Shown here: piece by piece, positions 1 to 5,613 of the stretch
Layout: every line of letters begins with the position of its first letter
How positions within the stretch are numbered: the first letter of the stretch is position 1
DNA from: Desulfamplus sp.
GTDB lineage: Bacteria; Desulfobacterota; Desulfobacteria; Desulfobacterales; Desulfobacteraceae
Direction of reading: 5' to 3'
Assembly: GCA_015231395.1 (NCBI GenBank)
Contig: JADGBP010000175.1
Location: forward strand, 1-5,616
Length of the DNA: 5,616 nt
Position numbers and translations under genes: made by a program
Notes under the pieces: model-generated
Told to the model about the DNA's origin: nothing
What the model saw: only the letters and a program-made list of their open reading frames with translations
Database searches by the model: none

Positions 1-143
1 TATAGTAAGTGTTTAAACAGGTTAAAACCATCATCAAATATTAATATTAAAAGTTAATTAAATCAAGATGATAATAGGTTTGAATATCTGATAACACCTG
101 TATGTTTTCCAAAAAGATGTGAATATATAAAAGGAGACCACCC

Positions 144-464
144 TTGAACAAAATTGACCTTATCCGTGAACTCAAAACCAGATCGAACTTAGCTCATTAT
201 GAAGCTGTTGTGATTGTGAACACCTTCTTCAAAAGTATAGCCGATGCCTTGGCAAGTGGTGACAGGGTGGAGATCAGGGGCTTCTGTTCCTTTTATGTCA
301 AAGAATATAAAGCATACATGGGAAGAAATCCCAAGACAAAGGTGCAGGTTCAGATACCAGCTAAAAGATTGCCGTTCTTTAAGTGCGGTAAGGAGTTGAA
401 GGAGCGGGTTAATGATAAGAAAAAAAACAAACATCATAAAGGAGACACATATCTGTGGCATTGA
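144..464 (+). CDS. HU/IHF-family nucleoid DNA-binding protein
   Basis: Small histone-like protein that binds and bends DNA as a dimer in the nucleoid. The translation fits the family along its whole core: helical N-terminus (MNKIDLIREL), the turn GDRVEIRGFCSF at residues 39-50 (usually GFGSF; Cys48 replaces Gly), and the DNA-contacting beta arm with GRNPKT at 60-65, including Pro63, the residue that intercalates between base pairs in this family. The end LPFFKCGKELKERVN (76-90) is typical. The start is TTG at 144, preceded by a strong AAGGAG at 131-136 with 7 bases between; no ATG gives a full N-terminus. Length is 106 residues against about 90-95 for the family. The extra lysine/histidine-rich tail (91-106) runs through the ribosome binding site and start of a decayed downstream gene, so the two were probably translationally coupled. 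Whether it works as HU-like homodimer or IHF-beta-like partner cannot be decided here. Family assignment is very sure. Confidence 0.93.
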   Translation: MNKIDLIRELKTRSNLAHYEAVVIVNTFFKSIADALASGDRVEIRGFCSFYVKEYKAYMGRNPKTKVQVQIPAKRLPFFKCGKELKERVNDKKKNKHHKGDTYLWH

Positions 465-658
465 CCAAATTTGATATTATTTAAGTGATCATGCAGATAG
501 CATTTTTATCTAATCAGAAGTCTTGAGTTGAGTCCGGCTATTTTAAATAAACTTAATACACTATACATCTTTTCAGAATAAATCCCGCGAAAACAGGGAT
601 ATCGGCATCACGGTTGTTATCCGTCAGGCAATATTTCTAATCTGAAAGAGGCTTAAAT
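455..658 (+). pseudogene. Decayed ihfA-like gene (IHF alpha / HU family remnant)
   Basis: Read from GTG at 455, ten bases after a GGAG at 441-444, the sequence gives MALTKFDII, then a stop (TAA, 482-484), then VIMQIAFLSNQKS and, after another stop, VESGYFK. This tracks the family N-terminus as I recall it (MALTKADIIESI.NQLGF.KN.S...VESLLEIIK). Further on, NPAKTG appears in the same frame (581-598), matching the NPATG arm motif. The end then continues in other frames: GTT GTT at 613-618 for the usual VV, TCAGGC at 624-629 for SG, and AAT CTG AAA GAG at 639-650 for the NLKE of the C-terminus. A middle segment of roughly 30 residues, including the GFG.F turn, is missing. The gene overlaps the end of the upstream HU gene by 10 bases, which suggests a former two-gene operon. 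The match is by eye against remembered family consensus, so it is probable but not proven. The damage is too extensive for a functional product. Confidence 0.62.
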
Positions 659-764
659 CTGATTTCAGAACATAGCCATAAGCTCACCATTATTGAAATT
701 AATTTGGAAAGATGTCTACTGAAATATTGGGACAGTTAAACCTTCATAATAAAGGGATTTCTAA

Positions 765-1364
765 TTGAATAATAATAACCAAGCTGGCTGTTTAATATTG
801 GTAATAATCATTTTTATAATGGGAGGAATCTCAAGTTGTATAGATAATAAAGAAATTAAAGATAGTTTTAGTACCTTATGTGTTTTAGCACTGGGGGGGG
901 TAATGATATGGGGTTGGCTCTATTCATCTAAAGAAAAAAAAGAAACTGCAATTAGAATTCAAAAGCAATTAGAAACAAATAGAATTAATTTATCAAAAGT
1001 ATATAACTCAATACAAAATTTTAACTCATCAAAACAACTTGTGGATATATATAATTGTATTGTATTTGCTATTGATTTCGATAGAAAAAAAATATGTTTG
1101 ATAAAAAAATCTAAGGTATTCATTGGATCCTTCGCAGATATGATAGATGCAGAAATAGCAACACAATATGGAAGTAAGACAGAAACTTACCAGATTCAAT
1201 CAGGAGATTATCAGACCACAACACAACAATGGATAAAAAGTGTTTTTTTGAAAATAACTGTAAATAATGTGCATAATCCTCAATATAGCTTTGATTGTAG
1301 TTGTTCATTACAATATGCTGAAGAATGGCATAATTTAATAAAATTAGTGATGTACAATCGTTGA
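765..1364 (+). CDS. Hypothetical membrane protein with two N-terminal TM helices
   Basis: Unrecognised 199-residue protein. The start is TTG at 765, with AAAGGG at 751-756 as the ribosome binding site. This start is preferred because it includes the whole first hydrophobic helix (about residues 9-26, CLILVIIIFIMGGISSCI). A second helix lies at about 39-53 (LCVLALGGVMIWGWLYS), followed by a basic stretch (SSKEKKE) that by the positive-inside rule places both ends in the cytoplasm. Residues 60-85 are polar and probably helical. The rest (about 93-199) looks like a mixed alpha/beta domain: IVFAIDFDRKKICLI, then SFADMIDAEI, then VFLKITVNN, ending with a helix containing AEEWHNLIKLV. That order resembles small ligand-like domains found in phage and mobile-element proteins, but I cannot name a family. 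The gene is far more AT-rich than the kinase gene. It contains a G8 run (893-900) inside the second helix, is alone on its strand, and may be acquired DNA. Confidence 0.72.
   Translation: MNNNNQAGCLILVIIIFIMGGISSCIDNKEIKDSFSTLCVLALGGVMIWGWLYSSKEKKETAIRIQKQLETNRINLSKVYNSIQNFNSSKQLVDIYNCIVFAIDFDRKKICLIKKSKVFIGSFADMIDAEIATQYGSKTETYQIQSGDYQTTTQQWIKSVFLKITVNNVHNPQYSFDCSCSLQYAEEWHNLIKLVMYNR
893..900 (+). repeat. Homopolymer tract of eight G within the membrane-protein gene
   Basis: Eight consecutive G encode part of Leu43, Gly44, Gly45 and the first base of Val46 in the second membrane helix. Loss of one G makes TAA the next codon. Gain of one G leads to a TAA about eight codons later. Any single-base slip therefore cuts the protein off after the membrane segments. 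Tracts of this length are known slippage sites in phase-variable genes of other bacteria; whether this one varies is inference. Confidence 0.85.
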
Positions 1365-1404
1365 TTCAACACTGGAAAACTTTTAGAAATACAGCTTCAG
1401 CATA

Positions 1405-1479
1405 TTACCCAATCTCATTCATAAGCATCTTGCAGACCTCCTTGTTCTCGATACCCGGATAGGGGTCGTAATAGCAAAT
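1405..1479 (-). pseudogene. Orphan C-terminal coding fragment, unrecognised
   Basis: On the minus strand this stretch reads as a 24-residue tail, with CYYDPYPGIENKEVCKM near its middle and MNEIG before a TAA stop at 1405-1407. Codon choice (GAC CCC, GGT ATC GAG AAC AAG GAG GTC TGC AAG) is GC-rich and gene-like, in contrast with the AT-rich surroundings. The frame stays open rightwards to about 1622, but that part reads as low-quality sequence, has no start codon with a ribosome site and includes a hairpin. The likeliest reading is the surviving end of a deleted or disrupted gene. I do not recognise the family. Confidence 0.3.
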
Positions 1480-1577
1480 GGACAAAATTGAACTATCTTG
1501 ATGTAAGCATCCACTGTCAGTAAGGTGGACAAACAGTAGCGAGCGTGCAAAAATATACGGTTTTGAAAAAAATAAAA

Positions 1578-1609
1578 ACTCCCTAACTTTTGCCTGAAAG
1601 TTAAGGAGT
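1578..1609 (-). terminator. Rho-independent terminator-like hairpin (minus strand)
   Basis: Arms ACTCCCTAACTTT (1578-1590) and AAAGTTAAGGAGT (1597-1609) pair over 13 positions with one mismatch around a 6-base loop. Read on the minus strand, the stem is followed at once by TTTTATTTTTTT, the expected U-rich tail. No minus-strand gene lies immediately to the right, so it is either a relic or a guard against antisense transcription. On the plus strand the tail is poor. Confidence 0.45.
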
Positions 1610-1771
1610 GATTTGAGCTATTATTAACGTTTTATTCATAGTTTGTTCTGGGCATAACTAACTATTTTAGGTGCTGGTTTGGAAAATGTTAAAAACTCGG
1701 GACAGTAAAATGTTCAGGAGATGAGTAACATACTGATTGTTTTTTATTGATATTTTTAGATTTATGTGTCA

Positions 1772-1795
1772 CTTCATTTTAAATGAAGAATTCTT
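1772..1795. repeat. Two overlapping palindromes upstream of the kinase gene
   Basis: CTTCATTT (1772-1779) and AAATGAAG (1781-1788) form 8-bp arms around one central base. Overlapping them, AAGAATTCTT (1786-1795) is a perfect 10-bp palindrome. They lie 52-75 bases before the kinase start codon, a position where an operator could act. A regulatory role is inference. Confidence 0.4.
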
Positions 1796-1846
1796 AAAAT
1801 GTTCCAATACGTAAGTCTGAAAGACTGAAAGAAATGGAGATGTTCT

Positions 1847-4114
1847 GTGGACAACAATAATAGCTTACCTGAACAAGTTTCAGAACTGCACCGACAAGCC
1901 GAAGATATTATTAAGAAACAATCATTACAATCAGCGTATAATACAGCCAAGCCACCGGCAAATGATACCGAAGAGCAAGGCTACGGGGATCTTACCACGC
2001 TGAACAGAGACGGCTTAATTTCGCGATCCATCGACAAGGAAACGCTAAAAGAAATTTCAGCAGAATATCTGAACCTTCTGGAAACATCCTCCGCCATATA
2101 TGAAAAGAACGGCGACTACGCCTATGGGATATTCTGTTCCGGATGGTGTCGACTTATGGACAGTGCGTCGCGGAAACTCTGCCACACTGAGGACAACGCA
2201 GCAGCCCTTGCTTCTGGTAAATGGCTCTGTCACGAGTCATGCTGGACGGATTGCTCCAAACTGGCAATCGAGTCCCAATCACCTGTGGACATTGAATGCA
2301 AAGGAGGGATACATCTTTACGCAGTACCCATTTTCTCCGCAGGTGAGGTCATAGGTGCCATCAACTTCGGATACGGAGACCCCCCACCAAGAGACGCCGA
2401 AAGGCTGAAATCTCTTGCTGATTCCTACGGACTGGATATAGAGACGTTGGCTAAGGAGTCTGATGCATTTGCCTCCCGACCGGCATACATTATCGAATTG
2501 GCTAAACAACGGTTGCTATCTTCAGCCCGATTTATTGGAATCATGGTAGATCGTAAGCGGGCGGAGGAGTCGCTGAGAGAGCAACTCTATTTTGCCGAAA
2601 GCCTTATCGAAACAGCCCGGGTAATCATTCTGGTGCTGGACACCCAAGGACGTATTGTCCGATTCAACTCCTACATGGAGGAACTGGTCGGTTATCGTTT
2701 GGATGAAGTCAAGGGAAAGGACTGGTTCGGGACATTTTTAAAGCCGGAAGACTGCCATACCATCAAGTCCCTTTTCCAAATGGCAGTAAATGATATGCAG
2801 AACTATGGAAACGTGAATGCGATCATCGCCAAAAACGGCCGAACGATCCTTGTGGAGTGGTACGACAAAACCCTCAAGGACAAAGACGACCGCACTGTGG
2901 GTATTTTGGCAATCGGGCAAGACATAACCGAACGCAAGCAGGCGGAAGAGGAGACGGTCAGACTTCAGCAACAGCTACATCAGGCTCAAAAGATGGAAGC
3001 CATTGGCAGACTTGCAGGCGGTGTTGCCCATGATTTCAATAACATGTTGATGGTGATTATTGGCTATTCGGAAATATCTCTGGATAGTCTGAATACTTCC
3101 GATCCTCTTTATGAGAATCTTACGGAAATCATGAATGCTGCCAAACGCTCCGCTGATCTTACCCGCCAGCTTCTGGCTTTTGCACGTAAACAGAGTATTG
3201 TCCCAAAGGTTCTGGATATTAACGAAACCGTTGAAGAAATGCTCAAAATGCTTGTAAAACTTATCGGTGAAAATATTAATCTGAACTGGAAGCCAAGCTC
3301 AGACCCATTATGGCATGTAAAAGTTGACCCATCCCAGATAGACCAGATACTTGCCAATCTGTGCATAAACGCAAAGGATGCCATTGCTGGTGTTGGTAAT
3401 GTGTCTATAAAAACCTGTAACATAACTTATGATGAAGTTTATTGTTCAAATTCTCCAGACGCAATTCCAGGGGATTATGTGATGCTGACTGTGAGTGATG
3501 ATGGATGCGGTATGGAAAAGGAAATACTGACAAATCTGTTTGAGCCTTTTTTTACTACCAAAGCATTTGGACAAGGAACTGGTCTTGGTCTTGCTACTGT
3601 TTATGGCATCGTTAAACAGAATAACGGTTTTATTAATGTTTACAGCGAGCCGGAAAAAGGAACAACTTTCAAGATATACCTACCAAGGCATATAGATAAA
3701 TCCCTTCAGACAGATAAAGAAGATGTTGTGGAATTTGCCAAACATGGAGATGAGACTATTCTGCTGGTAGAGGATGAGCCGGTGATACTTAAAATGGGAA
3801 AGCTTATCCTGGAAGGGCTGGGATATAAAGTGCTTACTGCTGATCTGCCAAGCAAAGCCATTAATCTTGCAGAAAAACACGCTAACGAGATTGAGCTGCT
3901 GATTACAGATGTGGTTATGCCGGAGATGCATGGCAGGGATTTGGCACAAAACATTCTGTCTATTCTTCCGCACATCAAATGCCTGTTTATGTCAGGATAT
4001 ACTGCTGAAGTGATTGCCCGTGATGGTTTGATTGATGAAGGGATGCACTTTATTCAGAAACCTTTTTCCAGAAAGGAAATGGCTGATAAGGTGCGGAAGG
4101 CGTTGGGTAGTTAA
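1847..4114 (+). CDS. PocR-PAS hybrid sensor histidine kinase with C-terminal receiver domain
   Basis: Signal-transduction kinase of 755 residues. It starts at GTG 1847 with GGAGA at 1836-1840. Residues 1-40 are a polar helical leader. A PocR-type sensory domain spans about 50-215: [12 protein letters not shown], then Cys97, Cys101, Cys112, the spaced cysteines C128-x3-C132-x3-C136, Cys151, and [15 protein letters not shown]. This family is thought to bind small organic ligands, as PocR does with 1,2-propanediol. A PAS domain follows (about 245-365, ending IGQDITERK), then a short coiled segment (366-382). HisKA carries GGVAHDFNN with phospho-acceptor His395. The ATPase domain shows the N box (N504, N508, D511), G1 DDGCG (551-555), the F box EPFFTTK, and G2 GQGTGLGL (575-582). 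The receiver (about 636-752) has acidic E642/D643, phospho-acceptor Asp688 ([10 protein letters not shown]), Ser716 and Lys738 (QKPF). All catalytic residues are present, so it should be active. There is no signal peptide or membrane segment, so it is cytosolic. No DNA-binding output domain or adjacent regulator exists, so phosphotransfer must be to an outside partner. The ligand is unknown. Confidence 0.95.
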   Translation: MDNNNSLPEQVSELHRQAEDIIKKQSLQSAYNTAKPPANDTEEQGYGDLTTLNRDGLISRSIDKETLKEISAEYLNLLETSSAIYEKNGDYAYGIFCSGWCRLMDSASRKLCHTEDNAAALASGKWLCHESCWTDCSKLAIESQSPVDIECKGGIHLYAVPIFSAGEVIGAINFGYGDPPPRDAERLKSLADSYGLDIETLAKESDAFASRPAYIIELAKQRLLSSARFIGIMVDRKRAEESLREQLYFAESLIETARVIILVLDTQGRIVRFNSYMEELVGYRLDEVKGKDWFGTFLKPEDCHTIKSLFQMAVNDMQNYGNVNAIIAKNGRTILVEWYDKTLKDKDDRTVGILAIGQDITERKQAEEETVRLQQQLHQAQKMEAIGRLAGGVAHDFNNMLMVIIGYSEISLDSLNTSDPLYENLTEIMNAAKRSADLTRQLLAFARKQSIVPKVLDINETVEEMLKMLVKLIGENINLNWKPSSDPLWHVKVDPSQIDQILANLCINAKDAIAGVGNVSIKTCNITYDEVYCSNSPDAIPGDYVMLTVSDDGCGMEKEILTNLFEPFFTTKAFGQGTGLGLATVYGIVKQNNGFINVYSEPEKGTTFKIYLPRHIDKSLQTDKEDVVEFAKHGDETILLVEDEPVILKMGKLILEGLGYKVLTADLPSKAINLAEKHANEIELLITDVVMPEMHGRDLAQNILSILPHIKCLFMSGYTAEVIARDGLIDEGMHFIQKPFSRKEMADKVRKALGS

Positions 4115-4164
4115 TGAATCTTTCTCGTCGAAAAGGACAAGAAGGCACGTCAGTTGTATCTGTG

Positions 4165-4194
4165 AATGTTCAATGATGCCCATCATTGAACATT
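4165..4194. repeat. Perfect 14-bp inverted repeat after the kinase gene
   Basis: AATGTTCAATGATG (4165-4178) and its exact reverse complement CATCATTGAACATT (4181-4194) are separated by only two C. It begins 51 bases after the kinase stop, so it could stabilise or end that transcript. It lacks a following T run on either strand, so it is not a classical rho-independent terminator. A binding site for a dimeric protein or a relic of an element end is equally possible. Confidence 0.7.
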
Positions 4195-4278
4195 GGAGGA
4201 ACGACGCAGCAGAAATGGTTAATATTTCAGTTTGTTATAGGATGCGTAAATCTTCATGAAATTTGCTGCTTGCTTTTT

Positions 4279-4319
4279 AATGTTCAATAGTAAAATATAT
4301 TAATATATTATTGAATGTT
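4279..4319. repeat. AT-rich stem-loop with 16-bp palindrome
   Basis: The 16-base perfect palindrome AATATATTAATATATT (4294-4309) sits between TTCAATA (4283-4289) and its complement TATTGAA (4309-4315). The left edge repeats the AATGTTCAAT motif seen in the 14-bp inverted repeat about 100 bases upstream. It could form a cruciform or an RNA hairpin, or be an AT-rich protein-binding site. Function unknown. Confidence 0.5.
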
Positions 4320-4445
4320 AATAGAAGGAGAAGTAGGCGTTATTTGCCAAAACACTTCTAAAGCACAGTAGCCATTACCAATGGGACAATATCCAAAAAT
4401 TAAACATTCGGGGGAAATCTGTCATAGCGTGGGTGTGCCTAATAA

Positions 4446-4481
4446 TGTAAAATGAAACTATATTTTACATCTATAATAAAA
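4446..4481 (+). repeat. 36-bp imperfect direct repeat, copy 1
   Basis: The unit is TGTAAAA, five variable bases, then a 24-base block starting CTATATTTTACATCT. The copy at 4725-4760 matches at all 7 bases of the first part and 23 of 24 of the second. Within each copy TGTAAAA and TTTTACA also form a small inverted repeat, extended here to 9-bp arms ATGTAAAAT/ATTTTACAT (4445-4453, 4462-4470). Confidence 0.75.
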
Positions 4482-4537
4482 GCCGCATTTGTTTCTTCAT
4501 AAGTTACACTAATAAATATGAGCTGGATTTAAAAAAC

Positions 4538-4576
4538 GGACATTTTATAAAAATATAAATATAAATTAAGATGTCC
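4538..4576. repeat. 10-bp inverted repeat around an AT-rich loop
   Basis: GGACATTTTA (4538-4547) and TAAGATGTCC (4567-4576) pair over 10 positions, one of them a wobble, around a 19-base A/T loop. A related CGGACACTTT follows at 4590-4599. The whole hairpin lies between the two copies of the 36-bp direct repeat, so it may be part of an eroded mobile element. Confidence 0.5.
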
Positions 4577-4724
4577 ATCTGCCGCCCGCATACGGACACT
4601 TTCAATAAAATCAGATAATACTATTGCAGCACCAATTCTCTCCCTCCAAAAAAGGCTTGAAGCATAGACAAGAAGTTGTGGGTTATCGCTGCTGCAAGTG
4701 TAGCATGTCAGACAACATTAGCAG

Positions 4725-4760
4725 TGTAAAAGGTTGCTATATTTTACATCTGTAATAAAA
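4725..4760 (+). repeat. 36-bp imperfect direct repeat, copy 2
   Basis: Second copy of the unit that starts 279 bases upstream; the 24-base block differs at one base (G for A). It ends just before the hairpin that terminates the SprT-like gene, so on the minus strand part of this repeat forms the T-rich tail of that terminator. Confidence 0.75.
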
Positions 4761-4762
4761 TT

Positions 4763-4785
4763 AAAGCTGGCATTGCACCAGCTTT
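4763..4785 (-). terminator. Rho-independent terminator of the SprT-like gene
   Basis: AAAGCTGG (4763-4770) and CCAGCTTT (4778-4785) form a perfect 8-bp stem with a 7-base loop. It lies 11 bases beyond the stop codon of the minus-strand gene. Read on the minus strand it is followed by AATTTTATTA, an adequate U-rich tail. Confidence 0.7.
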
Positions 4786-4796
4786 GTTAAAAGATT

Positions 4797-5438
4797 TTAT
4801 AGATAATAACCGTTTGGTCTTATACAGTCCGGGAATGATGCAAGCTGCTTTCTGGTTAAATGTCCATCCGGTGTATAGCTTTGCCCTTTACCGTTGATTC
4901 TTTTGAGTTTTGCAGGAACGGCTTGCAATTCATATCCCAATAATTCACCTATTCTTATGACTTCACTACACCAGAATGGGTTGTTATGGCTTGTATAAAA
5001 TGGTTTCTTTTTATATTGAGGCTGAAATTGATGATCGTGTTGATGAATCATTTCATGAAGAATAACGTCATAAGTGTATTTTTTGCCAAATACCTCTTTA
5101 TCTGTTCCCCAGACTACGTTAGATACAGGATGAAAAAGAGAATTGTGCAACATCATCCTGTTGTCATTGATATTACCTAAACTTCTGCTGTAATTTGTAA
5201 TACCCCAGATAATCTGGATCGGCTTTAATGAATTAAAAAAATACAATTCATTGATTTCCAACCAAGCATCGTAGGCAAAAACACCTTTGTAACCATAAAT
5301 AACTGCGTCTTCTTTGTACTGTTCAATAATTTCAATATCTTCCCTTGGTTTTAAATCCTCCTCCATTTTTGTTTTGATTGTTGTTGTTGTTGATGTAACA
5401 CCAATTACCGCTGAATTGTTCTTTTTTTCTTCAATCAT
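4797..5438 (-). CDS. SprT-like zinc metalloprotease domain protein
   Basis: Predicted zinc-dependent peptidase of the SprT-like group (related to bacterial SprT and eukaryotic Spartan, which cleaves DNA-protein crosslinks). Using ATG at 5438 the protein has 213 residues. The motif ILHEMIHQ gives zinc ligands His128 and His132 with catalytic Glu129, and His151 in SHNNPFW is the likely third ligand. Upstream, ELYFFNSLKPIQIIWGI followed by SLGNI matches the usual SprT N-terminal strand pattern. The start at 5438 is chosen because GGAG lies nine bases before it (5448-5451). A longer reading from ATG 5555 adds 39 residues but has no ribosome site. Residues 1-33 are low-complexity, with a Thr run from a (TTG)5 repeat. 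The C-terminal Cys-rich zinc ribbon of classical SprT is not visible. The gene is monocistronic in view and convergent with the kinase. Substrate unknown; many such genes sit in accessory DNA. Confidence 0.82.
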   Translation of the reverse strand: MIEEKKNNSAVIGVTSTTTTIKTKMEEDLKPREDIEIIEQYKEDAVIYGYKGVFAYDAWLEINELYFFNSLKPIQIIWGITNYSRSLGNINDNRMMLHNSLFHPVSNVVWGTDKEVFGKKYTYDVILHEMIHQHDHQFQPQYKKKPFYTSHNNPFWCSEVIRIGELLGYELQAVPAKLKRINGKGQSYTPDGHLTRKQLASFPDCIRPNGYYL

Positions 5439-5584
5439 GTTGCAATTCTCCACAAAAAAATTAAAAATAGCAGGTCTCGTTTTGTTCACCTGCATTGCAT
5501 CCATCAGAACTATTCCGATGGCATTTGGGCACATTCGCACCCTGTTGTTTTTCATTCAGCGGCAAAAGTTTTTTAAAAAAGTTC

Positions 5585-5613
5585 TTGACTTAATAGCTAA
5601 TCTACCATACTAT
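5585..5613 (+). promoter_or_regulatory. Sigma-70-like promoter reading out of the window
   Basis: TTGACT (5585-5590) and TACTAT (5608-5613) are 17 bases apart, close to consensus TTGACA/TATAAT with ideal spacing. The palindromic run of six T and six A (5569-5580) just upstream could act as an UP-type element. It is divergent from the SprT-like gene and would drive a plus-strand gene beyond base 5616, which cannot be seen. Confidence 0.45.

Larger units (their letters stand above)
1365..1846. other. Intergenic region with remnants and hairpins
   Basis: No intact gene is visible in this 482-base gap. It contains a coding-like minus-strand tail near its left end, a terminator-like hairpin in the middle, and palindromes nearer the kinase start. 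A GGGACAGTAAAA at 1699-1710 echoes GGGACAGTTAAA at 729-740 on the other side of the membrane-protein gene. The kinase promoter presumably lies in the AT-rich part from about 1720, but I do not see a convincing -35/-10 pair. Confidence 0.6.
4115..4796. other. Long intergenic region with repeat cluster, no intact gene
   Basis: This 682-base gap between convergent genes holds no supportable open reading frame. It contains a perfect 14-bp inverted repeat, an AT-only palindrome, recurring AATGTTCAAT motifs, a 10-bp stem-loop, a 36-bp direct repeat pair and a terminator. One stretch (4648-4710) reads as a possible zinc-ribbon scrap of a transposase. The density of repeats suggests past insertions rather than plain spacer. 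Confidence 0.6.

Noticed and set aside
80..106. Promoter for the HU gene (TTGAAT with TATGTT)
   Set aside because: The spacing of 15 bases and weak -10 match are unconvincing in such AT-rich DNA.
189..461. 90-codon minus-strand open frame opposite the HU gene
   Set aside because: It lies entirely over the certain HU-family gene, has no ribosome site and reads as unstructured sequence.
3109..3423. 104-codon minus-strand open frame opposite the kinase
   Set aside because: It is antisense to the HisKA/ATPase region, whose motifs are all intact in the plus frame.
4165..4194. Calling the 14-bp inverted repeat a rho-independent terminator
   Set aside because: There is no T run after the stem on either strand, so it is listed only as an inverted repeat.
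4032..4259. Plus-strand open frame overlapping the kinase end
   Set aside because: Its first part is the receiver domain read out of frame, and its second part runs through the 14-bp inverted repeat; no protein-like pattern.
4381..4455. 24-codon plus-strand reading frame starting ATG GGA CAA
   Set aside because: Very short, no ribosome binding site, no recognised similarity. The region may be a repeat remnant but a gene cannot be supported.
4446..4760. CRISPR-like repeat pair
   Set aside because: Only two copies, 279 bases apart, with an irregular intervening sequence and no cas genes.
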